DNA of 19,227 nucleotides from JAJFKJ01 sp964443025 (GCA_964443025.1 CAYUEL010000027.1:1-19227), one strand, 5' to 3'. Counted from the stretch's first letter, positions 8,230 through 16,811 are shown. Numbers and translations: made by a program. The notes: generated by a model not told the origin, from the letters alone.

Positions 8230-8259
8230 TTGAAAAACAAATCGTTAACGCGATATACT
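8230..8259 (+). promoter_or_regulatory. Sigma70-type promoter for the Sel1-repeat gene
   Basis: TTGAAA (8230-8235) and TATACT (8254-8259) are separated by 18 bases. The predicted start near 8266 leaves a leader of about 30 bases that includes GGAG (8283-8286), ten bases before the ATG at 8297. Confidence 0.5.
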
Positions 8260-8296
8260 CTTGGAATCTACACCTATTACCCGGAGCTAATTAATT

Positions 8297-9175
8297 ATGC
8301 CAGATACATTTGATGATTTATTAGAAAAAGCTAATGCAGGGGATAGGGATATTCAGCATTCCGTTGCGCTCAAGTATTTTGAAGGGAAAGAAGTTGCCAG
8401 TGATAAGAAAGAAGCTTTTAAGTGGTTTCAGAAGGCATCTGAACAAAACCATCATCCTTCGCAAACTTATTTAGCTTTTTTTTACCAAATGGGTTACGGT
8501 ATTGTAAAAATTGACGAAAAAGAGGTTCGTCGTTGGCATGAGCTAGCTGCTAATGAAAATGATATAACTGGGCAATACAGTTTAGCTAAGCTTTTCAATG
8601 AAGGTTGGGGGAATAAAGTAAAAGATACAAAGCGGGCAGCTGAATTATGGGAAAAAGTTGCCGATCAAGGTCTGGCATTTGCGCAAAACGCGATTGGCGC
8701 TTGTTATGAGAATGGTACTGGTGTTGAAAAAGATTTAGATGAGGCGGTGCGTTATTACCGTTTAGCGGCGGCGCAGGGAAATGTGGGTGCTCAAAATAAT
8801 TTAGGGTTGTGTTATGAGAATGGTACTGGTGTTGAAAAAAATTTAGCTGAAGCGGTGCGTTATTACCGTTTAGCAGCGAAGCAAGGACATGCGACTGCCC
8901 AATACAATTTAGGGTTGTGTTATGAGAGAGGTAAGGGGGTTGAAAAAGATTTAGAGGAAGCTGTGTGTTATTACCGTTTAGCAGCGGACCAGGGGCATGC
9001 TCCCGCCAAATACAATTTAGAGCGATTAACTGCTTCCAGCAGGTGTACTTTGTTCAGGAAAGCGCCACAGTGCCCAGAACAAACTACAGCCGTGCAAAAG
9101 CCTGCTACAGATGTATTGTCACCATTGCTTGGTGAGAAACTTGGTAAGAAACCAGCCAATAAAAATACGAATTAG
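8297..9175 (+). CDS. Sel1-repeat protein
   Basis: This 292-residue protein is built of about six Sel1-like (TPR-related) repeats of 36 residues between residues 10 and 245. A typical unit reads AQxNLGLCYENGTGVEKxL followed by EAVRYYRLAA. Sel1 arrays form helical solenoids that scaffold protein interactions, and in Legionella several secreted Sel1 proteins promote host-cell entry and trafficking; that parallel is inference here. The first three repeats have diverged, while the last three are nearly identical at DNA level. No signal peptide is visible. After the repeats comes a 45-residue tail with three Cys and Pro-rich stretches, ending KKPANKNTN like the truncated gene at the window start. 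GGAG at 8283-8286 supports the ATG. The stop codon overlaps that of the convergent gene downstream. Confidence 0.88.
   Translation: MPDTFDDLLEKANAGDRDIQHSVALKYFEGKEVASDKKEAFKWFQKASEQNHHPSQTYLAFFYQMGYGIVKIDEKEVRRWHELAANENDITGQYSLAKLFNEGWGNKVKDTKRAAELWEKVADQGLAFAQNAIGACYENGTGVEKDLDEAVRYYRLAAAQGNVGAQNNLGLCYENGTGVEKNLAEAVRYYRLAAKQGHATAQYNLGLCYERGKGVEKDLEEAVCYYRLAADQGHAPAKYNLERLTASSRCTLFRKAPQCPEQTTAVQKPATDVLSPLLGEKLGKKPANKNTN
8705..9020 (+). repeat. Three near-identical 108-base direct repeats within the Sel1 gene
   Basis: Units begin with TATGAG at 8705, 8813 and 8921, exactly 108 bases apart, and each encodes one 36-residue Sel1 repeat. Units one and two share long identical stretches (TATGAGAATGGTACTGGTG and GCGGTGCGTTATTACCGTTT). 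The third has a few changes and loses similarity near 9020. The upstream unit (8597-8704) is far more diverged, which points to recent in-frame amplification. Confidence 0.8.
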
Positions 9176-9930
9176 CCGTCAGATTGGAGTTTGGATCTGA
9201 TTGTGAGTGGATTGACGGCAACAGTATTTAGATTGTTTTGCACTGCTAAATTTTTAGAAGGGCCAAATAAAGCATTGTATTGCTTTGTTTGCAGATTCGT
9301 TACAACGCAGGGAAATGTTTTTATTAGCTGTTGCACCTGCTCAAGAATAGCTGGATAATTTTGTATGTATGCGTGTTTATCTCGTACAAATTTGGCCAGA
9401 TTCACTATATCATTTACTGATGAAATTTGAATGGTCATTGTTCGGTCATCATCGCTAAAATTGGCAGCTGTATCAGAGAAAAATTCTTTCTGACAATCCC
9501 GAGCTGATTCAGTGGCTGTGCTGAGGGTGATCCCAGATGTATTGAAATTCAAAACATAATGATGATATAGAATTTGAAATTTTTTATTATGATCAGGATT
9601 TTTCTGAAGAGACTTTATGACGCCTAGCCAATAATCTACATTATCTATATTGTTTTTATTATCCTGTAAAAATAAATATAAAAAATCTAATGTAGTAGGG
9701 CTGGGGCCTTCATAGAAAACCTTATTGCTGTTGATAACATCACCATCACTAGTAAAACAGGGGAGGTGCCCCCAATTAATCTTGGGGTCATGAAAATTTG
9801 ACCGTCCAGCAAAAGCGCGCGATACATTATTAGCATTACTAAGATCGGGACACGTTATTGTTAATCGAATCTGGTGGTCGTAACATTGTATAGATTCTAC
9901 AGCTCCCCATAATCCCATGTTAACCCCCAT
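9172..9930 (-). CDS. Unrecognised hypothetical protein
   Basis: This 252-residue protein shows no domain I recognise. No signal peptide, membrane segment or repeat is evident; the sequence is mixed alpha/beta with Asn-rich stretches. Two starts are possible. The ATG at 9930 lacks a ribosome binding site, while the ATG at 9918 has GGGGG five bases upstream, so the protein may be 248 residues. It converges on the Sel1 gene: its TAA (complement of 9172-9174) overlaps the TAG at 9173-9175, leaving no room for a separate terminator. Its position at the end of the effector-like region makes an accessory or effector role possible, but nothing in the sequence proves this. The open length and the sensible residue composition support a real gene. 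Confidence 0.6.
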   Translation of the reverse strand: MGVNMGLWGAVESIQCYDHQIRLTITCPDLSNANNVSRAFAGRSNFHDPKINWGHLPCFTSDGDVINSNKVFYEGPSPTTLDFLYLFLQDNKNNIDNVDYWLGVIKSLQKNPDHNKKFQILYHHYVLNFNTSGITLSTATESARDCQKEFFSDTAANFSDDDRTMTIQISSVNDIVNLAKFVRDKHAYIQNYPAILEQVQQLIKTFPCVVTNLQTKQYNALFGPSKNLAVQNNLNTVAVNPLTIRSKLQSDG

Positions 9931-10080
9931 TCTACAATTAAGAGTAATTTTGCGCGAAAATGGGATTTATAACAAGCCCGCCTTCTTCTAAGAGTTTATC
10001 AATAAAATTCTAGTTTTTGCTGGGTATTTCTTCCGACCCCATCCTGATAACCTATTTCTAAATAAATCTTAAGAAAAACA

Positions 10081-10113
10081 TTGCTAAATTATGCGAAATT
10101 TGATATAAATCAA
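10081..10113 (+). promoter_or_regulatory. Promoter with overlapping operator-like palindrome for the XRE regulator
   Basis: TTGCTA (10081-10086) and TATAAA (10104-10109) are 17 bases apart. The inverted repeat TTGATATAAATCAA (10100-10113), with five-base arms around ATAA, covers the -10 box. A DNA-binding product of the gene could repress itself here, as HigA-type antitoxins do. The TTG at 10081 is therefore better read as part of the -35 box than as a start codon. The interval 9931-10080 shows nothing firm. Confidence 0.45.
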
Positions 10114-10137
10114 GAGGTACAGAAAAGAGGTGAAATC

Positions 10138-10431
10138 GTGAGTACAAAAATTACTAAATCATCTGGAAATGTTTTTCTGGATATAGGATTTTCCGTACAA
10201 GAAGCGGAAAATTTGCATATACGATCTCGTTTGATGATTGAGATTGCTCGATATATTAAAGAAAATAATCTTACTCAGGTGAAAGCGGCCAAAATACTAG
10301 GTGTAACGCAGCCTCGAATTAACGACATTGTAAAAGGTAAAATAGACACTTGTTCAATCGATAAGCTGGTAAATATGCTGGCCAGAGCTGGAAAGCATGT
10401 AGATGTAGTAATAAGCGATAAAGCAGCTTGA
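10138..10431 (+). CDS. XRE-family HTH regulator, HigA-type antitoxin-like, no adjacent toxin
   Basis: This 97-residue DNA-binding protein starts at GTG 10138, supported by GAGG (10127-10130) seven bases upstream. The opening SSGNVFLDIGFSVQEAENLHIRSRLM and the helix-turn-helix at about residues 44-68 (LTQVKAAKILGVTQPRINDI) match the HTH_37/XRE group that usually serves as antitoxin to a RelE/HigB-like toxin. In those modules the toxin gene normally lies directly upstream. Here the 200 bases upstream hold no toxin-sized frame, and the minus-strand neighbour does not resemble one. It is either an orphan antitoxin kept as a regulator or the remnant of a lost module. A palindrome over its promoter fits autorepression. 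The family call is firm; the lack of a partner is judged only within this window. Confidence 0.85.
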   Translation: MSTKITKSSGNVFLDIGFSVQEAENLHIRSRLMIEIARYIKENNLTQVKAAKILGVTQPRINDIVKGKIDTCSIDKLVNMLARAGKHVDVVISDKAA

Positions 10432-10500
10432 TTGATGGATTGAAAAACGTTACTAATTTATAAGCCGAGTGCTTCGAATCCAAATAACCCGCCCAAACTA

Positions 10501-10509
10501 TGCTAAAAT
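10501..10509 (+). promoter_or_regulatory. Extended -10 promoter for the smc operon
   Basis: TGC (10501-10503) directly precedes TAAAAT (10504-10509), giving an extended -10 element (TGnTAAAAT). No good -35 box lies 17 bases upstream, as expected for extended -10 promoters. Transcription would start near 10516, about 42 bases before the smc ATG. Confidence 0.45.
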
Positions 10510-10523
10510 TCAGGTTTATACAC

Positions 10524-10537
10524 TTTTAGCGCTAAAA
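10524..10537. promoter_or_regulatory. Perfect 14-base palindrome in the smc leader
   Basis: TTTTAGCGCTAAAA is a perfect inverted repeat just downstream of the predicted smc transcription start and 20 bases before the ATG. Its position suits a repressor operator. No regulator can be named, and chance is possible, although the GC centre with matching AT flanks is notable. Confidence 0.35.
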
Positions 10538-10557
10538 ATTAACTGGTTAAATAACTT

Positions 10558-13500
10558 ATGAAATTAGTAAAGATAAGGCTTGCGGGTTTTAAATCATTTG
10601 CAGATCCTACCACGATTGAACTGGACGCAAATTTAGTTTGTATCGTTGGCCCAAACGGTTGCGGTAAATCGAATGTCATTGACGCCGTTCGTTGGGTCAT
10701 GGGTGAAACTTCCGCCAAGCAATTGCGTGGCGAAGCGATGACGGATGTCATCTTTAATGGTTCAACGACGCGTAAGCCAGTTGGACAAGCGTCGGTCGAA
10801 TTGGTATTCGACAACAGCGATGGAACATTGGGCGGTGAATACGCCAGTTATTCAGAAATTGCGATTAAACGTGTGGTTAATCGTGAATCACAATCGGTTT
10901 ATTATCTCAATGGCGTACGGTGTCGTCGTCGGGATATTACCCATATTTTCTTAGGTACGGGATTAGGCCCGCGCAGTTATGCAATCATTGAACAAGGAAT
11001 GATTTCACGCTTAATTGAAGCGAAACCTGATGAATTACGTCGATTCCTTGAAGAAACTGCAGGGATATCTAAATATAAAGAACGACGTCGTGAAACGGAA
11101 ACGCGTATTAGTCATACGCGCGATAATCTTGATAGACTCAATGACTTACGTGAAGAATTGCAAAAACAACGTGAAAAGCTTCAACGTCAAGCCAAAGCAG
11201 CGGAACAATTTAAAGTATTACGTGAAGAAGAACGTCTTACTGAAGCGCAATGCCATGCGATTCATTGGCGTGATCTCGATCAAAAAGCGCAACATCAACA
11301 AGCTACGTTGGCGCAAGCGGAAGCCAATGCGGAAGGGTATAAATCTGAAATTACCCATATCAATACGCAAACGGAGCAAATGCGTGTTCAACATGATGAA
11401 GAATCCGATACATTGCAACAAGCGCAAAATGCATTTTATACGATTGGTTCAATCGTTGCACGTTTGGAGCAGGATTTAAAACATACTAAAGAACGTCGTG
11501 TTCAATTAACTGAAGAACATACGCAAGTGATGCAACATCTAGGTGAGTTGCAAAATGAATTAGAAGCCGATGAAGCCAATGCCACGCATTTAACATCCCG
11601 TGTTACAAGCCTTGCTCCGCAAGAAGAAGCATTACGTGCACAAAAATTTGCATCAACAGAAGAACTCAATAACGCTGAATTAGCACTTGCAAAATGGCAA
11701 TCTGCTTGGGATGTGTTTAAACAACAAGTACATGAAGTTTCTCAGCGCGCGCACGGCGAACAAACTACCATCACGCATTTAGAGGAAAATGTACTTAAAG
11801 CGAAACAACGTCTGGATAAACATAAGCAACAATTTGCAGCAATGGATACGCAACGTTTGGCAAATAGATGTCAAGAAACAGAACGATTGGTAGAAACATT
11901 AACATCATCCAATACAATGGCTGCAGGAGAATTGCAATCAGTGCAAGAACGTATTGGAACGCAGCGTTCGCAAAATAATACATTAGAAGATGAGATCGAA
12001 GAATCCAAAGATCAACTTCAAACTTATAAGTCTGAACAGATTTCATTACAAGCATTGCAAAATGCTGCATTGAATTCACATGACGAAGGTGTTCACGATT
12101 GGTTAAAACAAAAAGGTCTTAGTGATAAGAAACGATTGGCACAAACATTGCAAGTGGCGCCTGGGTATGAGAAAGCCGTTGAAATCGTATTGGGTGATTA
12201 TTTGCAAGCTATTTGTGTTGATCGGGTTGATGAAATCAGCCATTGGTTGCGCGATTTAAATGCTGGAAAATTAGCATTTCTACAAAACACACCCTTTTCA
12301 GATGTTAATTTACGTCAGAACCATAGCCTGATGAATAAAGTGAAATCCAGTGCGACGGATCTATCGCATTTGTTAAGCCCGGTTATTGTGGCGGATGATC
12401 TTCAAACAGCGTTAAATATTCATTCTCAACTTCGCCCAGGTGAATCAGTTATTACACGTGATGGTATTTGGTTAGGTGAGAATTGGGTTCGTGTATCACG
12501 CGCAGAAAAGCAAGAAGGTTCTATCATTGCGCGCGAACAACGTTTGAATGAATTAAAGGATATTCTTGTTGAACAAGAACAGCAAGTATCAGAATTAACA
12601 CAACAATTGCAACGTGGTCGAGATATACTGGATGATCTTGAAATGTCACGTACCGATGCGCAACGTGCGCATAACGAACAACATCGAAAATTAGCGGATG
12701 CGAATGCAAGCTTAAAGAGCATCAAGAATGAACAAGCACAAGCGTTGGAAAAAGCAAAACAGCTTCAGTCTGAAATTGCTGAACTTGCGCAACAAATTGA
12801 ATACGACAATGAAGCCATTCGTTCAACACGTCAGAATCTTGAGCAACACCTTATACAAATGGCTAATTTCGAAGATGCGTCGCAAGAAAAAGAAGCTGAG
12901 CGTCATAAACTTCAAGCGGCTTATATGCAAGCAAAACAACAGTCGAAACAGCATGATGACTCTTATAGCGAATTAAAGCTTGAATTAACAACCATTCATT
13001 CGCAATTGGAATCAGCCACTAAAAATAATGAGCGGATGACACAACAGCTTCAGAAACTTAAAGAACGTGAACAATGGTTATCAGAACAATTGAGCGAGAT
13101 GCAATTACCGATTCTTGAGAATGAAAAAGTATTAGAACAAAAGCTTAATCTTCGTGCAGAAGCAGATACACGATTGCAAGCGGTGCGTGAAAAAGTCGAT
13201 GCTATTGCTCATCAATTACGTGAGCTTGAGTTGAAGCGTCAATCCATTGATCAGCAATTGCAAGATGCGCGTGCAAAAGTCGAAGAGTTGCGGCTTAATA
13301 TGCAAGAGATTAAAGTGCGCCGGGCTACCATTGAAGAGCAAATGGCGACATCCGAATTTAATCTGCAAACGGTTTTGGTGGAATTACCTCCCGAGGCTAA
13401 TGCGCAACGTTGGAGCGAGGAACTCAATAAGCTTCAAGAACGCATCAAGCGTCTAGGGCCGATTAACTTAGCAGCGATTGAAGAATACGATGCCACGCAT

Positions 13501-14070
13501 GAACGTCAAGAATACCTTGATAGACAACATGCGGATTTAGCACAAGCATTAGAAACATTGGAAACAGCGATTAACAAAATTGATTTAGAAACACGTGAAC
13601 GTTTCAAAAATACATTTAACACCGTGAATGGGTATTTAGGAGAATTATTCCCCAGTGTGTTTAATGGCGGACGTGCCTCACTTGAGCTCGTCGGTGATAA
13701 TATATTAGATGCGGGCGTTGCCATCATGGCGCAACCTCCAGGCAAGAAAAATAGCACGATTCACATGCTTTCCGGTGGTGAAAAAGCATTAACAGCCATG
13801 GCGCTTGTATTCTCGCTTTTCAAATTAACACCTGCGCCATTCTGCATGCTGGATGAGGTCGATGCCCCATTGGATGATACTAATGTTGGTAGATTCTGCA
13901 GCTTAGTGAAAGAGATGGCAAAATCTTTACAATTTATATATATTACGCATAATAAACTCAGTATGGAAATGGCTGATCATATGATGGGCGTGACCATGCG
14001 TGAGCCCGGTGCATCACGCATTGTTTCGGTGGATATCAACGAAGCGGTTGCGATGGCGGAAGAGGCATAA
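10558..14070 (+). CDS. smc: Chromosome segregation ATPase SMC
   Basis: SMC is the ATP-driven condensin subunit that compacts and separates sister chromosomes with ScpA and ScpB. The 1170-residue length is typical. The N-terminal head carries Walker A GPNGCGKSN at residues 31-39. Long coiled coils rich in Gln, Glu and Lys run at about 170-505 and 655-1000. They flank the hinge at about 512-648, which begins WLKQKGLSDKKRLAQTLQV. The C-terminal head has the signature LSGGEKALTAMALVFSLF (Ser1072) and Walker B with Asp1099-Glu1100 (CMLDEVDAPLDD). No strong ribosome binding site precedes the ATG. It heads the smc-zipA-ligA group, an arrangement known from several gammaproteobacteria that use SMC rather than MukB. 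Arginine is mostly CGT (14 of the first 23 Arg codons), as in well-expressed genes. Confidence 0.98.
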   Translation: MKLVKIRLAGFKSFADPTTIELDANLVCIVGPNGCGKSNVIDAVRWVMGETSAKQLRGEAMTDVIFNGSTTRKPVGQASVELVFDNSDGTLGGEYASYSEIAIKRVVNRESQSVYYLNGVRCRRRDITHIFLGTGLGPRSYAIIEQGMISRLIEAKPDELRRFLEETAGISKYKERRRETETRISHTRDNLDRLNDLREELQKQREKLQRQAKAAEQFKVLREEERLTEAQCHAIHWRDLDQKAQHQQATLAQAEANAEGYKSEITHINTQTEQMRVQHDEESDTLQQAQNAFYTIGSIVARLEQDLKHTKERRVQLTEEHTQVMQHLGELQNELEADEANATHLTSRVTSLAPQEEALRAQKFASTEELNNAELALAKWQSAWDVFKQQVHEVSQRAHGEQTTITHLEENVLKAKQRLDKHKQQFAAMDTQRLANRCQETERLVETLTSSNTMAAGELQSVQERIGTQRSQNNTLEDEIEESKDQLQTYKSEQISLQALQNAALNSHDEGVHDWLKQKGLSDKKRLAQTLQVAPGYEKAVEIVLGDYLQAICVDRVDEISHWLRDLNAGKLAFLQNTPFSDVNLRQNHSLMNKVKSSATDLSHLLSPVIVADDLQTALNIHSQLRPGESVITRDGIWLGENWVRVSRAEKQEGSIIAREQRLNELKDILVEQEQQVSELTQQLQRGRDILDDLEMSRTDAQRAHNEQHRKLADANASLKSIKNEQAQALEKAKQLQSEIAELAQQIEYDNEAIRSTRQNLEQHLIQMANFEDASQEKEAERHKLQAAYMQAKQQSKQHDDSYSELKLELTTIHSQLESATKNNERMTQQLQKLKEREQWLSEQLSEMQLPILENEKVLEQKLNLRAEADTRLQAVREKVDAIAHQLRELELKRQSIDQQLQDARAKVEELRLNMQEIKVRRATIEEQMATSEFNLQTVLVELPPEANAQRWSEELNKLQERIKRLGPINLAAIEEYDATHERQEYLDRQHADLAQALETLETAINKIDLETRERFKNTFNTVNGYLGELFPSVFNGGRASLELVGDNILDAGVAIMAQPPGKKNSTIHMLSGGEKALTAMALVFSLFKLTPAPFCMLDEVDAPLDDTNVGRFCSLVKEMAKSLQFIYITHNKLSMEMADHMMGVTMREPGASRIVSVDINEAVAMAEEA

Positions 14071-14086
14071 ATCCCTGAGGTGAAAA

Positions 14087-14665
14087 ATGGAATTGCGTTG
14101 GATATTACTTTGTATCAGTATTGTTATTATCGCGTTGATTGCGTGGCATACGTCTAGAAGCTCATTCGTTTCAATATTAAGTAGCGTTAAAAACTTATTT
14201 AAGCGCGAGAATCAATTGGATTTATTTACTGATGAACCTTCGCATGAAGATGAATCCACCGCTGAATTGCCAGGAGATATTATTTCATTGCATATTAAAG
14301 CCAAGTCGGGCGAAAGTTTTGGCGGTGAACAATTGTTAATTCATTTGAATCATCTGGGATTGCGTTTTGGCGAGATGAATATTTTTCATTTTAATCTTGA
14401 TAATACATCGCAACCTATATTCAGTTTAGCATCAGCTTACGAACCTGGAACATTCGACATTGATCGCATGGAAAATTTTCGAACACAAGGATTATCACTT
14501 TTTATGCAATTGGATGATCAAAACAATCCTGGTGAAGCGTTGGATGCAATGTTGGATGTTGCAGAAGAACTTTGCGAACGATTGCATGGTGATTTGCTGG
14601 ATCATCAATGGCGCCCATTAACGGATGATCAGGTGGATGCTTATTATTCATGTCTGATTACGTAA
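14087..14665 (+). CDS. zipA: Cell division protein ZipA (short form)
   Basis: ZipA anchors FtsZ filaments to the inner membrane at the division site. The 192-residue protein has an N-terminal membrane helix at about residues 4-21 (WILLCISIVIIALIAWH). A short acidic linker (about 45-62) leads to the C-terminal FtsZ-binding domain, with ISLHIKAKSGESFGG, GLRFGEMNIFHF and FRTQGLSLFMQLDD. E. coli ZipA has 328 residues with a long Pro/Gln linker; here the linker is nearly absent. GAGG at 14077-14080 lies six bases before the ATG. The gene starts 17 bases after smc and overlaps ligA by 16 bases, so the three are likely co-transcribed and translationally coupled. Confidence 0.93.
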   Translation: MELRWILLCISIVIIALIAWHTSRSSFVSILSSVKNLFKRENQLDLFTDEPSHEDESTAELPGDIISLHIKAKSGESFGGEQLLIHLNHLGLRFGEMNIFHFNLDNTSQPIFSLASAYEPGTFDIDRMENFRTQGLSLFMQLDDQNNPGEALDAMLDVAEELCERLHGDLLDHQWRPLTDDQVDAYYSCLIT

Positions 14666-16690
14666 AAACAAACACGATAGAAAAACAAATCCAACAACTG
14701 CGCGAGCAGCTTGATGAGTATGCACGACAATATTACCTTGAAGATAGTCCCACCGTTCCTGATGCCGAATACGATCGCTTATTTCAGAAACTTCTAAAAC
14801 TTGAAAATGCGCATCCAGAATTAATAACACCTGATTCACCAACACAACGTGTAGGGCTTGCGCCACTTGAACAATTTGAACCTTCAACCCATTTGCAGCC
14901 GATGTTGTCGCTGGATAATGCATTTAGCTTCGATGATTTAAAAGCATTTCATAAGCGTATATTAGATCGTTTAAAAAGTGATATTAATGTTGAATTCGTT
15001 TGCGAACCCAAAATGGATGGTGTTGCGGTTAATTTGCTTTATGAGAATGGTATTCTTAAAACAGCGGCTACGCGTGGCGATGGAACTACGGGTGAAAACA
15101 TTACACAAAACATCAAAACCATTCGTATGATACCTTTAAGATTAAAAGGTCAATCTTATCCTGAGCGTATTGAAATTCGAGGCGAAGTGTATATGCCATT
15201 GAAGTCATTCAATGACTTAAATGCACGTTCACGTGAATTAAGTTTAAAGGAATTTGCAAATCCTCGTAATGCGGCGGCAGGGAGCTTACGCCAATTGGAT
15301 TCTAAGATTACCACGCAACGTAATTTAACTATTTTTGTATACGGTATTGGATTTTGTAGTGAACCGCATTTATTTAAAAAACACAGTGATGTTTTAGAGC
15401 AACTTAAATCATGGGGATTTCCTGTTTGTCCTGAGATACAATCTGATTTAAGTATTGACGGGTGTGAAAAGTATTACCAACATATCTTATCTAAGCGTGA
15501 TAAATTACCCTATGAAATTGACGGCGTTGTGATTAAGGTTAATGATTTAAACTTACAGGAAAAGCTTGGATATGTGGCACGTGCACCACGTTTTGCCACG
15601 GCTTATAAATTTCCTGCACATGAAGAAATGACCCTATTGGAATCCGTTGATTTCCAAGTGGGGCGTACGGGTGCATTAACACCTGTTGCCCGATTAAAAC
15701 CGGTTCATGTGGCAGGTGTTATTGTCAGTAATGCAACGTTGCATAACATGGATGAAATTGAACGTAAAGATGTGCGTGTGGGAGATACGGTTATCATTCG
15801 TAGGGCAGGGGATGTTATTCCTGAAGTGGTAAGTGTTGTAATGGCAAAACGACCTGCGAATACAAAACCTATTACATTACCTGAACATTGTCCTGTTTGC
15901 CACTCGGAAGTATTTCGTGCAGAAGATGAAGCGGTTGCGCGTTGTACCGCTGGATTGTATTGTTCCGCGCAACGCAAAGAAGCATTAAAACATTTTGCTT
16001 CACGCAAAGCGATGGACATTGACGGTATGGGAGATAAGATCATTGATCAAGCTGTCGATAAAAGTTTAGTACATGATCCTGCCGATCTTTACACGGTTAC
16101 ATTGGATCAGTGGGCAAACCTTGAGCGCATGGCAGAAAAGTCTGCTCAGAATATTATCGATGCGTTAAATAAAAGTAAATCCACTACATTGCCGCGTTTT
16201 CTATTTGCATTAGGTATTCGCGAAGTGGGAGAAACTACCGCCTATAATTTAGCGCAACATTTTAAACAACTAGATGCATTAATGAGCGCAAGTTATGATG
16301 ATTTAATCAATGTGAATGATGTCGGTGTGATTGTTGCAGGCAACATTCAACATTTTTTCAGTGAAGAACATAATCGTAATGTGATTCGTAAATTGCTTGC
16401 ACAAGGGATTCATTGGCCTGAGATTAAAACACTTCCTGTTGAGTTATTACCCCTTGCCGGCAAAACATTCGTGCTTACCGGAACATTGAATACTCTGACG
16501 CGTGATGAGGCCAGAGTCCGACTCGTTGCCTTAGGCNNNNNNNNNNGGCGCCGTCGTTGCAGGCAGTGTATCGGCTAATACCGATTATGTTGTAGCGGGT
16601 GATAAAGCTGGCAGCAAGCTTCAAAAAGCCACAGAGCTGGGTGTTCAGGTTATCGATGAAGATACCCTCATTAAAGATTTTTTATCTTAA
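14650..16690 (+). CDS. ligA: NAD+-dependent DNA ligase LigA (frame interrupted by ten Ns)
   Basis: LigA seals nicks in replication and repair using NAD+. The adenylation domain shows the catalytic Lys121 in EPKMDGVAV. An OB-fold follows, then a four-Cys zinc finger (Cys414, 417, 432, 438), helix-hairpin-helix repeats (GIREVGETTAYNLAQHF, NDVGVIVAGNI) and a C-terminal BRCT domain (LAGKTFVLTGTLNTLTRDEA). Ten Ns at 16537-16546 interrupt the BRCT domain. After them the matching frame, shifted by one, reads GAVVAGSVSANTDYVVAGDK and ends at TAA 16688-16690. Removing the Ns and one duplicated GGC restores a single frame of about 675 residues, close to the 671 of E. coli. The gene is therefore judged intact, not a pseudogene. 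It overlaps zipA by 16 bases. Confidence 0.95.
16537..16546. other. Run of ten Ns: scaffold join inside ligA
   Basis: Ten undetermined bases lie between TTAGGC and GGCGCC. Protein alignment by eye to other LigA BRCT domains predicts RLVALG followed directly by AVVAGSVS. The repeated GGC on both sides suggests two contigs that overlap by three bases and were joined with a placeholder of arbitrary length. Confidence 0.9.
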
Positions 16691-16739
16691 AAACTGGAAC
16701 CCTCCCAAAGCTTGGTCTATACTGATGACAGTCCTGAGA

Positions 16740-16770
16740 TTGACAGAAAAATAAATTATTTCCCTATAAG
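16740..16770 (+). promoter_or_regulatory. Promoter for the 57-residue small protein gene
   Basis: A perfect TTGACA (16740-16745) is followed after 19 bases by TATAAG (16765-16770). Transcription would begin near 16777, downstream of the alternative ATG at 16773, so the start at 16812 is supported. A further TATACT at 16718-16723 has only a poor -35 partner. The remainder of 16691-16811 holds no clear terminator for ligA. Confidence 0.5.
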
Positions 16771-16811
16771 GCATGTTAATTTGCCACATAATATATTATG
16801 AGGACAGTACC

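Noticed and set aside
9179..9198. CAGAT...ATCTG inverted repeat after the Sel1 gene as a bidirectional terminator.
   Set aside because: The arms are five bases with a ten-base loop and no T-run on either strand, and it lies inside the coding end of the minus-strand gene.
10558..14070. Several long alternative frames on both strands within smc, ligA and the large effector-like genes.
   Set aside because: They overlap genes with clear conserved motifs, lack ribosome binding sites and have low-complexity or Cys/Ser/Arg-biased translations typical of frame shadows.
14650..16690. ligA as a pseudogene because of the frame change at the Ns.
   Set aside because: All catalytic and zinc residues are present and the frame is restored when the arbitrary-length N run and the duplicated GGC are removed.
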